Shown: positions 24,261-37,094 of the stretch, piece after piece
Layout: the number at the start of each line of letters is the position of its first letter
Position numbering within the stretch: position 1 is the first letter of the stretch
From: Penelope pileata
Lineage: Eukaryota; Chordata; Aves; Galliformes; Cracidae
DNA: 64,000 bases
Assembly (NCBI GenBank): GCA_013396635.1
Contig: WBMW01001574.1
Coordinates: 940,866 to 1,004,865 of the forward strand
Reading direction: 5' to 3'
Notes under the pieces: model-generated
What the model was told of the DNA's origin: nothing
The model's database searches: none
The model's input: the letters and a program-made list of their open reading frames with translations, nothing else
Position numbers and translations under genes: made by a program

Positions 24261-24813
24261 TGTAGGTCGCTCTGAAAGTAATGCCTCCTATTAGTTTCCA
24301 TGGAAACTGCAATGAATACAAAGACCACAATAACATTATTTGATACAGCAAATTCTCAGATATAAACCACTATTTTTCAACAGTCTCAACCATTAGCTTT
24401 GCATTTTTGCCAGCAATGAACAAGAGCCTGCATGCTGAGCTCATAACAATCTGCAGCAGTGGAGGTGACCCACTGTTGCTGTTGTCACTGCTGAAATGCA
24501 CCACCCATCTCCTCGTTGTGCTGATATCCATCATTCAGTCTCCATACATTTTCAGCAAGTATCAATGAATGTCAGTAGGTGCCATTTTTTCCACATGGAA
24601 GAATTCAATGACACACCTTTGCTTCATATGCACTCCCATGTCAGACGCTATTGTGTTGCACTGCACCTCTGCTGCCATCTGTCACACGGCAACAACATGG
24701 AATGGAATATTGGTGGGAAGCTTCTACCTCTACTGCCATGCCACCAACATCCACCTCTGACATCGTGGACCAGCATAATAAAGTAGGAGGCATTCCTTTC
24801 AGAGCAGCCCTCA
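24261..24813 (+). mobile_element. mariner-like MITE (Galluhop/MARINER1_GG type), 553 bp
   Basis: The element has terminal inverted repeats of about 31 bp. The left starts TGTAGGTCGCTCTGAAAGTA at 24261, then ATGCCTCCTA. The right, read on the minus strand from 24813, is TGAGGGCTGCTCTGAAAGGA, then ATGCCTCCTA. It is flanked by TA on both sides (24259-24260 and 24814-24815), as expected for a mariner/Tc1 target duplication. The internal sequence (for example GAATGTCAGTAGGTGCCATT, and GCTGCCATCTGTCACACGGC) matches a family I recall as abundant in chicken. At 553 bp it is too short to hold an intact transposase, and the frames inside (up to 96 codons) do not look like one, so it is non-autonomous. 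Strand is arbitrary. It sits about 1.2 kb after the ST6GALNAC3 stop. Confidence 0.8.
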
Positions 24814-27014
24814 TATTATCTACACATCAAGAAGCAGCTCAAGAACTTTGAAATATACTCATCTTTAGCTGAAATATGCATTTCCAAGCTTACTCTCATG
24901 GAAAGTTTGCAACTGCAGCAGATTCATTTGTAATATGACCATGGATTTATTTAAACTGTATTTAAAGTAATGCTTTAAGTTTAGAATGTGTCCTAGGAAT
25001 ATTTCAACATCTGGAATGTCAGATTCAACACTGTAATAGCCAATACTGTGAACACTTGAAAGCGTTATGTGTGGAACATGAAACACAGGGTTTACTCACA
25101 CTACTTTAACATTAACGATAGGAAACTTTGTATGCTTTTGTAAATCATGAAAAGAGGAAAGCAAAAAAGATATTTTTACATGTAAGTATTTGTATACTGA
25201 CTATTTCCTATTGTATATTTGTACATATAAATCTATATTTTATATGATGATGGCATATATATATTCTCATCATCAGCTGCAGCTCTTTTAGAGTGGGAAC
25301 AAAATCTCTTTACTAGTGTTCCTCCTCCTGACCATTGGGTTCTTGTTCCTGTTGATAGGTGATGCCAGGGTATAACCTCCCTTGCCTCCTTTGTATTTTC
25401 TACTGTAAATGCAGCTTTCTGATTTTATTTTGATATAGCTTAGCTTTCACTGCTTGCTTTAGTGCTGGAAGTGTTCATGCTGGTTGTCAGACAAAGGCTG
25501 GGGCCATTGTTATGACTGTGGATAAATATCTATATTGAAATACAGACTCCGTTGCAGACTTATGTGACTTGCTTCTCTTCTTCCTGCTCGGAAAAGGAGA
25601 AAAATAACATTTTCCTGCTCCCTATCTTGACTGACTTTCTTGTAAGCTCTTGAGACAGATATTCTCATTTGCAATGTGTTTGTATACTGCTTGCAGAAGA
25701 CGTACCCAACATATCTGTAGGCTACAGGCAATGCTCTGATATACAAATAATATTTTTAAAGTGGCTGTTTCTTGTCCCTGGTGTTTAAAATCAATTGTAG
25801 TCTAATACAGCATGGGATAAAATCCAGAGGTGAAAGGGTCATGGATGTATGAAGGGCTGCAGTAGCAAAAGACGGTGAGCTAGATTTATTGCTATATACA
25901 TATTCATATTTTCAGTTCAGATGGATGGCTGGATAGACAGAAAGCTAATAAAGAAATTATAATGCAGGATTTGAAGAATGCAAGGCACACACAACACATT
26001 TTGTACAGGGAAACCTGGGACAATCCACTATGGAAGAAGAACTGAAAAGGAGTGCATTGGTGGCTCTAGACTTGTGTTTAGAAGGTATTTGGGCTAAGAG
26101 AATGTGACAAAGAAAGTACTGCACATGTCAGTGCAGTAGGGCTGGACAGACTTGTGAGAGAAGTGTTCTCACAAAGCATAGACTTTTTCCACAGCAAACA
26201 CAGCATAAGGATTTTGCCTGAGTTATGTTCACATGTATGGCAGTTTTTAAGCCTGAGAAAAATTTTAAGACAGTTCAAGCTTGCCAGACCACCATAAATG
26301 TGTTGTAAAACGTGTGCCTCGTACTACAGCTCTTTGTAGAGTGCTTGCATGCTGTATGAAACAATATCTCATGCTGTGGTGGCTGGCTAAGAAAAATATA
26401 GCTCTAGGAACAGCTAAATGTACAGCAAAATTGAGAACATCATTAGAGGGCAGTTGTCAGAGATTGAAAGTGTTGCTCTCTGTTTGTACAGGGGCTTGGA
26501 TTTGCAGTAAGAGATCCACTTTTAGAAACATTGCAGCAGGCTTCATTCACAGTAGAGTAAATGAACATCAGCTCCCTTATTTAAATGAGCTTGTCTTTAG
26601 CGTAAACTAAGCACACATTTACATGATTTTTATTATATGAGTAAGGAACTGAGACCACTCTGTTGAAGATGATTCTACAAAGAAATGACTTTGTAGGAAT
26701 TTGTTAAAAATTATCACTGTGGTACTGAAGAAAAAAATTCGCTGCTTGGCTACGTGCTGGAGATCTTGATGATTCACCTTCTGAGAGCAGTTAAGGCATC
26801 AGCTGAGAATCATTTATTAATTCTTTAAAATAAAGCCCACTGCAGTTTACCTGAATGTAATCAGATCCTAATTGCTTATTCATTCAAACAGCCCTATTTT
26901 AATCAGCTGGTTATGTGGATGAAACAAGCAGGGAGTTTACCTTAGGTTTTCAAAATAGACCTTCACATTGCAGCTAGTAGAGGAATACTTACAAATAATT
27001 TGGCTTTTTGTTCC

Positions 27015-27027
27015 TTTTTTTTTTTTT
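27015..27027 (+). repeat. T13 homopolymer (second T13 at 27180-27192)
   Basis: Two T13 runs about 150 bp apart in AT-rich DNA. The second is followed by ACAG, giving an acceptor-like sequence with no exon behind it. Confidence 0.9.
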
Positions 27028-29265
27028 GGCATCAATCAACTAAGTAGTCACCCAATATTTCTTTCATAATTTAGTTGGCTGTTTAAAATACACTTCTTAA
27101 GAAGATATATTTTTGGCTTATAATAGCCTTAGTTTTAGTAAAAGTTTCAATTTTAATACTCTGTTGCATTACCTTCTGATTTTTTTTTTTTTACAGAAAA
27201 AGAAGTTTTAAATAGGAGCAGATGTTTTCTTACATCTTTTTGACCAACTAATTACCAATTCACAGGTAATTAACTGAATAATAATAAAAAAAAGAATTTT
27301 GTTTTCCAGACCAGTACAGCAGACATGATCCCAACTTTCTCATCCCCCCTAGATGTCCAGATTACTTCCCTCTGCTTCTACCAAGGCCTCTTCACAGGAA
27401 AAAGAGAGTAGTCTCTGTACCCAGCCAAACTCCCTTCCCATCTGGGCTGGGAGGCTCCACCTGCAGACTGCTTGTATCAGTTACATCAGTAGGCAGGAAG
27501 GATTGAGGAAGAGTTCTGCTGAGGAGCAGATGGTGTTCCAGCTTCTAAAAAATGCCCCTAAAATGCTTCAGGAGAGCAGTACCCATTGATCTCTTCTGCA
27601 AATACTTTTCCAAATACTCTGTTCCTTTGAATGCCTTTAGCTCTAGAGTTGTTGTTCCACTCCCTCCAGTGGTAATTACCACCAAGGAGAAAATGCCCTT
27701 GCAGGAAAAGCCAGAGGCAGTGGCAAAGATTTCTCCTGTACGAGCAACACTGGGGATGAAGAAGTGAGCCTGGCAGCATGAACTATCTGTAGAAGACTCA
27801 CTGACCTAAGAACCTCTGGGGACTCAATTCAAAACTAATGGAAATCACCTTGTCAAATTCAGATTGTGAGTTGACCACTCATCCCAGTAAAACTTTTGCA
27901 CTTCTGGGTCCTAAGGTAAGCAATGTTTTGTCTGAAAAATCAATAATGTTAAAGAGGAGCCCATCCAACACTCGGAGGGCTGATGCAGACTGTGCTGTCA
28001 CCTGCTTACTGGCTTGACAAAAGTAGGGCCCCGCACAAAGACAGCCAGCAGCAGGTCACAAATGTTCAACCAGAGGACATGTCCAGGTGGGTAAAAATTA
28101 ATGAAGTGAGCACTCATGAATTATAACTGGATGGTGCCATTACCACTTTACATATTGATGCTTAAATGTTGCTGACAATTCTTTTTCTGTATGTATTTCA
28201 GAAAGAGCATATGTCTTCAGTGGTGCTTGAGCAAGTCTTGAGATTTGTTTATGATGAACCTTAGAACCTCATGATGAACCCTCCAGAGTATGAAACTGGT
28301 GTCAGTGCCAGAGGGTTACACAGGAGCTCTCTGTGGCCATTGCTATGTACAGTGTACATCAGAAAATCATCTATTTACTAAAAAAGGCCTGTTTTTCCTG
28401 ACTAGGCATTGTTAGTTCTTTTGAGCAGAAAGTCTTTCATTTCCAGCAGATGTGTCTCATTCTGTTCCCTCTTTCCTGAGAGGATGTGAGGGAATGCTAC
28501 TTAACCATGGGGGAGTCAAGAATGATACAATGAATAAACAGCCAGCCACCAAGTTCACCAGTATTTCTCTGGGTATTGTTCTCATGTATAGCTAATGACA
28601 TAGAGAAAAGCAAGATTTTTGCAAGCTTTGCATTGCATAATTCACAGAAGTCTCATGTCTGTTCTGCACTGGAGCCTCTAGGCAAACCCTCCAGAAAGGG
28701 GCTGAAGGAGAGAGAGAGTCTTTCTCCAGTGAAAGATAAGGCTTCTGTGGAAGACATCATAATCTGTGTGACATCCCTGGATCTGCTTGCACAGCTTTTC
28801 TAGGCTCATCCAGCCCCACTGTATGACATGCATTCTTCAGCTGATTTACACAGCCCATGAGCTGCACAAAGTCTGCCCTGTCCTCCCCTTCTGTGGGGAT
28901 GGGGAGTGCTGATGTTGAAGCAGGGCTGAGGAGCAACAGGCTCCTGTGAGACGGCAGCGTCACCTCACTTAGGGCAGCTCAGGTGCTGAACTCAGTTTCT
29001 TTGAGTGGGGTGGGAAAGAGATTTTTTTTTGCAAGGTTAACTCACAAAGAGTCAACATTTTATGGGTGTCTTAAACAGCTGATTTTGCATCTTTTTTTTG
29101 CATTGCTTGCTGCTATTTCTGGGAATTCAGGAAGATACGCAGCTGTCAGCATCTGCCACCGCTGTCTGATATACTGGCCCTATAGTGACTGTAAAGTTGA
29201 ACTAATGCATGTTTTTACCATGTGTTATGCATGACAGCATGTTATGTATTTTACGCTAGCGCTGT

Positions 29266-29271
29266 AATAAA
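29266..29271 (+). terminator. candidate poly(A) signal AATAAA
   Basis: AATAAA is preceded by TGTA-containing T-rich DNA and followed within 20 bp by the GT-rich GTTGTCTGTAG, the usual layout of a cleavage site. It would give ST6GALNAC3 a 3' UTR of about 6.2 kb. Weak alternatives are 23371 (ATTAAA), 25947 and 30948. Confidence 0.3.
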
Positions 29272-30575
29272 TAATGTAAGTTGTCTGTAGACTTAGTTTA
29301 AGCAGCAGAAGTAGTGCTTTTTCTTTTTTTTCATATCATGTGTGGTCCAGAGCACTTTGCTGGAGCTCTGTGAGTGCCATTAGCAGCTGGCAGTATATAA
29401 ATTGTTGGAATCAGACAGGAAATATTTACTAAAGTTGATTCTTTTCATTAGAATATCAGAAATACTTAACTCACTTTTGTGAACCTACTCCAGTCACAAT
29501 TATGTGTTCTGCTACAAGGAAAACCCCTCATCTCAGTGTAACCAAATGAGGTTATTGATGTGGCTAGCATTGAGGTGTTGGCAGGGCAGCAGTCACAACA
29601 TTTTGACATCTGTGGCATTTCTTTAACAGGAATTGCACATGTACACGAGTAGCCAAGATGCCTGTAGTTTTTTCATATTGCTGCTGAAAACAGTACTTCT
29701 GAGGATGGCTGGAGAAAAAAATTGTGCTCACTGTTCTTTTGATTGTTCATCTATCCTCTCCTCACACAGACACTCACACATCTGCAAACATGAAGAGTGT
29801 CTACAGGGAGAGTCTTTTTTCCAGATTGTGGCGAGACAGAACAAAGAAGACTAATCTCTTACATGGCAAATATAGGTTATAGTACTTGTTGTTTCATGTT
29901 AGTTTGTATACTTTTGAAGCCTGTGTCTACGCTAGTGAGAAATGAGCTCAGCTGGATCAGCTCTGCAGCCTGAAACTGTTAGTGCTAAGTACTTATGTCC
30001 ACACTATACACGGTTTGGTCCCATGGGCTGAATGCCACTAGTAACTGGAACACATCTTTCAGTTTCACGGAGAAGGAATCAAATCCACATTGTGAGGACC
30101 ACTCCAAGATGTAAAGCAGACCTCATTAAGCAGGGCCAATACAATGAACCGCCCCACATGAAAGTGAAATTCCTATTGGTCCATCTTTTGGCTAAACAAA
30201 AGCCCTTTGGTTTTTTGTTTGGTTGTGGTTTGTTTTTCTCTGAGGCTTTCCATGGGTTCCCTCTTCCCATAGGTATTTTTCTTTCAAATATGAGATCTGA
30301 TCCCTGCTGTCAGATCATGTGAGACAAGAGCTCCTGAGTCCTTCTAAGTTAGCATCCAAATGTGCTCCATAAGTCAGGAATGTGGTATAGGACTGCGTAA
30401 TCCAGTATGGGTGCAACAGGGAGAGTTTGACGACAAGGCAATTGTGATTCCACTTGTGGCTGTGGGTGTATCATGAATGTGCATTAGCAAGCACCTTTTT
30501 TTTTATACATACTGCACCTGCCTCAACTTCCCTTTGTAATTTTTCCCAGATATTTTTTTTCTTGTGGCCTTACAG

Positions 30576-30614
30576 GTATATGTGTATATGTGTGTATATG
30601 TGCATGTATATACA
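30576..30614 (+). repeat. (GTATAT)-type GT/TA-rich microsatellite
   Basis: An imperfect alternation of GTATATGT units over about 39 bp. Confidence 0.85.
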
Positions 30615-30805
30615 GTACGCAAGCATTCTTCTGTTCTTGTACAGTTGCTACTTTATGGTCCTAACAAACTGATGTAGGAAGTTCATGTTATGCTACTTAT
30701 TACACGTATTCTTTAGTTGCCTTTTTGTAGTGCTGACGATGTATTCCTAGCAGATATCACTGTAAACTTAGAAAGCTTTCATACTATTTATACTTATTTT
30801 AGATG

Positions 30806-30822
30806 TCTCTCTCTCTCTCTCT

Positions 30823-30861
<39 letters not shown>
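30806..30861 (+). repeat. (TC)10 followed by T36
   Basis: Twenty bases of TC repeat run directly into 36 T, giving 56 bp of pure pyrimidine on one strand. Such tracts are length-variable and can form triplex DNA. Confidence 0.95.
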
Positions 30862-30864
<3 letters not shown>

Positions 30865-30947
30865 ATGTACTACTTAGTTTTTTACTCCCATTTGGAGAAT
30901 GTGCTTCTATGTATTTGAAAACTGTGCCTGGGATATTTTAAAATACG

Positions 30948-30953
30948 AATAAA
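30948..30953 (+). terminator. candidate poly(A) signal AATAAA
   Basis: AATAAA followed by TGTACAC and then T-rich DNA (TTTTCC, TTCCTTTTGCTGG). It is an alternative distal end for the ST6GALNAC3 transcript. Nothing in the sequence ranks it clearly against the other candidates. Confidence 0.22.
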
Positions 30954-32469
30954 TGTACACAATTTTCCAATTCCTTTTGCTGGATATTTTGATCTTTTAT
31001 GTGACAAAATATATGTATAATTTTGTGCTAAGCACTTTTATTCTCATTGATGTGTATGCCGTTGCAATCACAGCTGACAGTTCACTGAACTCAGAGAAGC
31101 CAAAATCCCTGTTCTAGAAAGTATTACATATAATCTGCTGCATGCACACATGAATTATGCCTAAATTATTTCTTAAATGACATTACAGATATTTAAGGCA
31201 TCTATCACAAACATATCTAGTAATTCTGGGAAACTCACCCACAGAACCTACACATGTAAGGACTCACGTTTTCACTTCTGTGTGTAAATACACACGCACA
31301 CGCAGAAATGGAGATGTGTAGAAGTACATTGGATCCCATCCATAAAAAGCAGTACATCCTTCAAGCACTCACTCAGACTGTAGCACTTTCAGAAGTTAAG
31401 TCCTTCAAACCCTTCATGGATATTCACCATGTACTCAAGAGACTTCTGTGAGACTGAAAGTCTGTGGGAGACATCACATCTCATAAAAAGGTGCAGAGTA
31501 CAGCTGCCATGTTGACATGAGCTCGAGGGGAACCTACATAACTTCTCTTTCATCGTGCAGCAGACCCCAGTTTCTAAGACAAGTCTCATTAGCATCTAAT
31601 TTTCCTGTTTTGCTACTCAGCTCAGTAAAAAGCAACTGGCTTCAATGTATACATTTTAACTTGGTCTATATGTGCTGAATTAAACAAACATAGACTAACA
31701 GGGTCTGTGGAAGGATTGGAGACTGCAGGTATGTTTATCAGCATTGACATGTAATGCAGAAACCGTGACATCTAATTTGGGGTACCACATTCTGAGTACC
31801 AGACTCTGGTACTCAGTTTCAATCCTAACACAGAAGAGCACGGCATAAAGATTTGTTTCTTTTAGTAACTGTGCTATTTTGTCAGCCACCACAACAAGGG
31901 GAAGGAAAAAGGGAATTTGTGTGGTAAGACTAAAACTAAACAAATGGAAGAAATGCTATTCACATGCTCAGCTTTGAGGGTCCTTCAAATTTGATATGTT
32001 GCCAAGGGGCTTGTTAAGTATATGTGTTATTTTTCAGACATACTCTTTGAATATACCGTAATGTTCCCTTCAGAACCATTTCAGTATGTGCTGGGGATGC
32101 ATACTAATAGCACGATGTAACGTAGATCCATTTCATCCTTTTTCCATGCAGGACAGTCGGTTTTGTATATCGCTCTTGAAGTATGTTAATACCTAACAGC
32201 AGTGGCGTGGAATGATTATGCTAATTTATTCAATTATTTGTCATTGAGCCAAATACTCAGGTAAAGTGTAGTGTAATTATTGAATTATTCCCATTAGATA
32301 TTTCCAAACCCATATGGAATAGCCAGCCTACGCTCCTGAAGTTTTTGTTCCTGTGGCTTTACACTATGATCTGACTTTATAAGTTTGTGCCAGATGTACC
32401 AGTAATCTTTGTCAACTATTTTCAGTGATCTGTTCTTTTTATTCCTGAGCAATCCCCTTAATGACTGAG

Positions 32470-34400
32470 ACTTCTGCAAACATTCGAGTTTTCTTCCAAA
32501 TTATTGATAAAAATGTTAACTAGAGCATGCCCAGAAAGCTATCACAACAGAATACCTATTCTGTGATTGCTCCCCCTTTAAATTCACATTTTGAAATGTC
32601 AGCTAACCAGTTTTCAATTCACTTAATGTGTAACATGTCAATTTTGTATTATTGTGGTTTCTTCACTCAAATGTCACAAATACTACATCAAATGTCATAT
32701 ACAATCAAAATATCTCAACAGTGTTGTGTTTTGCTTGTAGTTACAACTGGAAAAACAGACAACAAATCTGTTTGACAGTATCTATTTTCCATATTGCACC
32801 TAGAGTGGCATTTACCATATTTCTCTTCTTTAATTAGTTAGTAATTCAGTCCTCTGTCAGCCACTCTATTATTTGCTCCAGATCAATTTCAGACTGACAG
32901 GACTGTAATTATCTAGGTCAGTAAGTTTATCCTTCTTAAATAGTAACACAATGTAAGTTTTCTTCCATCTGTCTGGAACTTTCCCAGTTGTTACAAGACT
33001 TAGAAAAAAAATGCAAAAAAAACCCAACTAAACAGTAATAACGGTACAAATTCTTCAGTTGGCTCTTTAAAAACTCTTGGACACAAGTTATCTGAAGTTG
33101 TCAGTATTTCTAAGGTATTTGAAAAATATTGTCCTTAATCCTCTGACCATAAATTTCTTCTTACAACTTGTCTACCTTTATTGGAGGAATTAATTATGTA
33201 ATTCCCTACTTCTGTTCTATGTTCATGTTAACAACTTTCTTTCTTCATTTCATTGATTTACAATTATATAGAGACTTTCATTAACCTTTTGAGATAGACT
33301 TCTTTTAAACACATACAGCTTTCTTTCCTAATTTTGCAGATACTTAATAAAATGTTTGTATTTTCCAATTATTGATCAATTCTCTCTCCCAGATGACTCT
33401 CCTTTATGAGCATTTTCAGTTTGATAAAATGATTGTACCATCCACATTACTGTTTGGGTTTCATTCTTTTTATGCCTCTTCGTAAAGAGCAACCAAGCTA
33501 TCATAGCCACTGACAGTTAGTTCTCTTATCAAGGTCTATGGTCTCTATTCATTATCTGTGAGATAAGCTTCCCAAAAAAATCCCCCTTTTTGGAGAGTTT
33601 CACTTTTGGTTTAAGAGATATTCATACATAATGTTCAAAAATTCTACTGAGTAGTACCAACATCATGAAATTTTAAGCATATGTCAGTCAGACTGAAATC
33701 CTAGATGATAGCATAGCTTTTTTGCTCCCACACATTAGAGAAGGTGCTAAGACACCCAGTCATCCTACTCTCTTCTATAATTTGGTGATTTGCAGACAGC
33801 AGATCCCATCCTGGTTTTATGTCTTAAGAATACTGATCCATTGCATGCAAAATCATTTGCTTCTGAGCTGTCAGTGTCCTGAAAACAGAGCATGTCTTTT
33901 TTACTGTAGAGTTCAGCACTTCTTACCCTTTTCCCTACTTGATCATTTCAGAATAGGTTAGAACCATTGATTTTTAAGTTCCAGTTACGCAGTTCTTCCC
34001 GTCTGGTTTCAATAATACCAGTTACACTGAATTAGTAAACAGGTAACTCTGATTCCTTTCCTTTTTCACCCAGACTCTTTAGTATTGATTTATAGAAAAT
34101 CTACTCATTTTACATCCTTGAATAATTTTGGCTTTACCATCCTGGTTTCATGCTGAATGAGGACTTGATTGTTTTGTGTCAATTCCCCTGTTAACACTCA
34201 TTTTCAGCCTCTTCCCTTGCAGGCTGTTTGCCTTTTCGCTGAACAGGAGACAACCCAAACTATGCCATCCTTTCTCTTGCATCAAAAGACAGATGCACCA
34301 TATTCAGATTTTTTTTTATTGTATCCTGCCTTCCTTCATTTGCCAGCCAGGGATAATATCCTAGAGGATCATGCAAGCATTCTTCTTCAGCAACATTCAG
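32470..34400 (-). mobile_element. ancient CR1/L3-superfamily LINE fragment, antisense, decayed
   Basis: Read on the minus strand, positions about 33003-32881 translate with few interruptions to a non-LTR reverse transcriptase signature: TGKVPDRWKK, then a KKD/K stretch, then DNYSPVSLKLI. This corresponds to the family pattern (G.VP.DWK.A.V.P.FKKG...DPGNYRPVSLT.VPGK). Lower coordinates contain words matching the domain's C-terminal part (32500 region: CCAAATTATTGATAAAAATG). Higher coordinates match antisense endonuclease-side words (GGTGATTTGCAGACAGCAGA near 33785; GTCTGGTTTCAATAATACCA near 34005; then GACTCTTTAGTATTG). Orientation: 3' end at low coordinates. The reading frame is broken by many stops and no intact ORF survives. 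The edges are approximate; the part beyond about 34130 is the least certain. The exact family (L3, CR1 or a relative) cannot be fixed without a library. Confidence 0.7.
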
Positions 34401-35812
34401 GGTTCCCTTGAATCCAGGATGCAGGAACACTGTGCTGTTATCTCTTTTTCCTTCACAAAGCTACTTTTTTGAGTAACTTACTTTATCTCCAGCCTTTCCC
34501 CAGATTGGTTCAGCTACATGTGAGCACTGACTGCTCTTTTATGAAAAGCAGCTTCCAATTCTGGAGGATTCTGAAATTTGGAGTGAAGAATGGGAGACAG
34601 GGGAAAGCCATCCTGTTTTCAAATGAAAATGTAGGCGGTTTTAATACATCTGTGTGTGCACTTCTTTTTATCGTTGCACAGAGAAACCAGAGTTCTCTGG
34701 ACATACCAGCCCTGCAGCAAGCAGCTTCCATCCCTCCTCTGGATTGGCAGAATTTGGGAACTATAGAGTCTAGGCTCTCAACCAGTGTATAAAGTGAGCA
34801 GAGGAACTGTCAAAAAATGAAACATTAACAACTGGCTTGTTTTGTCAGAAGATTGATCAAATTCTGCAACTTTCCATAGGAGATTTAAATGACAACCAGC
34901 TAGCATTCTTCACTGGAAAAAGCAAAACATTCTACCAGAGAATTCCTGATTAACTTTTCTCCTGTCCAGGGAAGAGCTATCTAAATTAATTGGCTTTGAC
35001 AGGTGAGGTCTGTCCTCATCTTGGCACAGCAGATAAGGTACTAGTTGCAACACATCTGGCTAGACTTGCAAAGCTTTTTAATTACAACAAAAGCACTTAC
35101 CACAAATGTCTTGTAAATTCAGTATCAACAGTGCTTGGATTGCAGATGCTTGGCTGTGGATTTTGATGACTTACCTGTTTAACAGAAGTGATAAAACGTT
35201 ACCATGCATTCTGCGACTAACTTTGCCTTCAACTCATTCTTACAGTGCCTGCAGTTCAACAAGCCCATCTTCTCAGGCTTTGAAATTATGCTAACCAAAT
35301 CCATTTGGTACCACATCACTTTTTTTTTTTCCTTGTAAACACTTCAAAAAAGATGCTCAGATCTGGCTGCATTACTTCATCATCTTAGTGACTTGACTGA
35401 AGAAAGGCACCAAGGCACTTGATGTATGGTGATGTCACCTAGCAAGAAGTCTCATTGCTTCCTTGCCCTATGTATTAGTGCTGCTGAACAAGGAAAACAG
35501 CTATGCAAATGTGTCCCCTGAAGATATGGTAGTAGAACTGAAAATCCGCTAATACCTAAACTTTCCAGGCTATGTCTACATGTTGCAGCACAAGCCCATG
35601 CCATGTACTCTTGCTGGCTCTGAATGAACAGAACATGTTTGTACACTAATGACACAGCATTTGCTACATTTTTGAAAAGGAAAACATGAAGCAAATTGAC
35701 AGATCACAACCTCATACCTTTTCTTAAACACCTAATTTCTATGGCCTGTACTGTGGACAACAGGTTGAGTTACGTGGAATTATGAATCACTTTAGGTAGT
35801 GTGTTGATTAAT

Positions 35813-35833
35813 TCTCTCTCCCTCTCTCTCTCT
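35813..35833 (+). repeat. (TC)n microsatellite, one interruption
   Basis: TCTCTCTC-CC-TCTCTCTCTCT over about 21 bp. Confidence 0.9.
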
Positions 35834-36238
35834 GACATGGTAAAAATTTCATGCACTAAAAGGTCATAGATCACATTGCTGCCATGTACATTTTTCTGAA
35901 AGTGTTGTAAAAGGAAGAGTGGACTGTAAATTCTAACTTGTGTAACTAGCTGAAATCTGTAAGTAGTAAGCAACAAGATCATCGAGTAATTGTGGTGGTA
36001 ATTGCTATGAACACCATAATGATTTTATTTTTTGTTATTCATGTTATCTTGAAAAAAACAGTTTTCTTTCATCAGTACCTCAAAGATTCTTTCCAAAAAG
36101 TATGGAGCAGACTGACAAAGAGAAGAGTTTCTGAAAGCTCAGTTTTGATTACATGAAAGGAAACAGCAGGAATTTAAGAAAGGCAGAGAAAAGAATGAAT
36201 ATTTAAGTTAAGGACATAGAGCCACAGCATCCCAGCTC

Positions 36239-36256
36239 TTTTTTTTTTTTTTTTTT
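36239..36256 (+). repeat. T18 homopolymer
   Basis: Uninterrupted T18 after CCCAGCTC. No retrocopy is recognised next to it. Confidence 0.95.
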
Positions 36257-37094
36257 CCTGTATTTCTCATTGGCATCAACAGTGGCACCTACTCAAAGCT
36301 TAGTTCTGGACTCAAGGTTTGATCTTCCTACGTGCAAATGGCTATAAAACACAGACAAAAGAAGTCAGTCTTTTTCCAGTATGGAAACTTCTGTTTTATC
36401 TTTCACAATACTTGAAATGGCAACCAGACTTAGTGACAGTGAAGTGTCAGAATGCAGTTTTTTCAGAAAAAGGAGGGCCAGGGTGTCAAACTGCATCATT
36501 TTTCAAGGGCAGCTTTGCAATCCTTGAAAATTTTAAATCGTGGAATGTAGAATATTAATTTCAGTGCATTGGTAGGGAATGGGATAATTTAACAGCACCC
36601 TCTGCTCTCAAGTATTTCTTCCCCCGAACAGATTATTACACAGCAAGGGCTGAGGATACAAACCTTGAATCACGAAAGCGTGTACACACGCTGAAGAGGT
36701 ACTACACTGAATTATAAGCACTGGTAATAGCTTAGGATCCATAGGGCTGATGACCTCTGCTTCTAAAAACACGTTTTAAATATTATCATTCTACAGCAGC
36801 ATTTTCTCAACTCTTTATCTTCTAAATGCTTTTGGACATACAGACCATGGGATTAATTACATACTGCAAGCAACAATTCATGAATATTTAACATACTCAT
36901 TTATACTTAATGAATAAATTTGCATATTGGCAGTGTTATTTAATGTGGTTTAAGGAAACACTGCTCATTACCTTTCAATTTTATAGATTAGGAGAATGTA
37001 ATTGGAATTATAAGGTAGGATTGCACAATTTCCATGTGATTGTTCTTAAAGCTCGTTTCCACAGATTTCTGATTGAAATATCTCTGCTTGTTGT

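Larger units (their letters stand above)
24816..32469. other. 3' UTR continuation or intergenic, mostly unique
   Basis: No exon is recognised. The stretch is AT-rich and contains several AATAAA hexamers (25947, 26829, 27283, 28533, 29266, 30948), T-tracts at 27015 and 27180, a GT/TA-rich tract at 30576-30614 and the long pyrimidine tract at 30806-30861. Open frames are short and featureless. Confidence 0.6.
34401..37094. other. unassigned non-coding stretch
   Basis: AT-rich unique sequence with a CT microsatellite at 35813 and T18 at 36239. Open frames up to 107 codons show no recognisable domain. Nothing else is seen. Confidence 0.6.

Noticed and set aside
24496..24786. Open frame of 96 codons inside the mariner-like element, a possible transposase.
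   Set aside because: It shows no transposase DDD/DDE block or helix-turn-helix, and it matches the internal part of a non-autonomous repeat.
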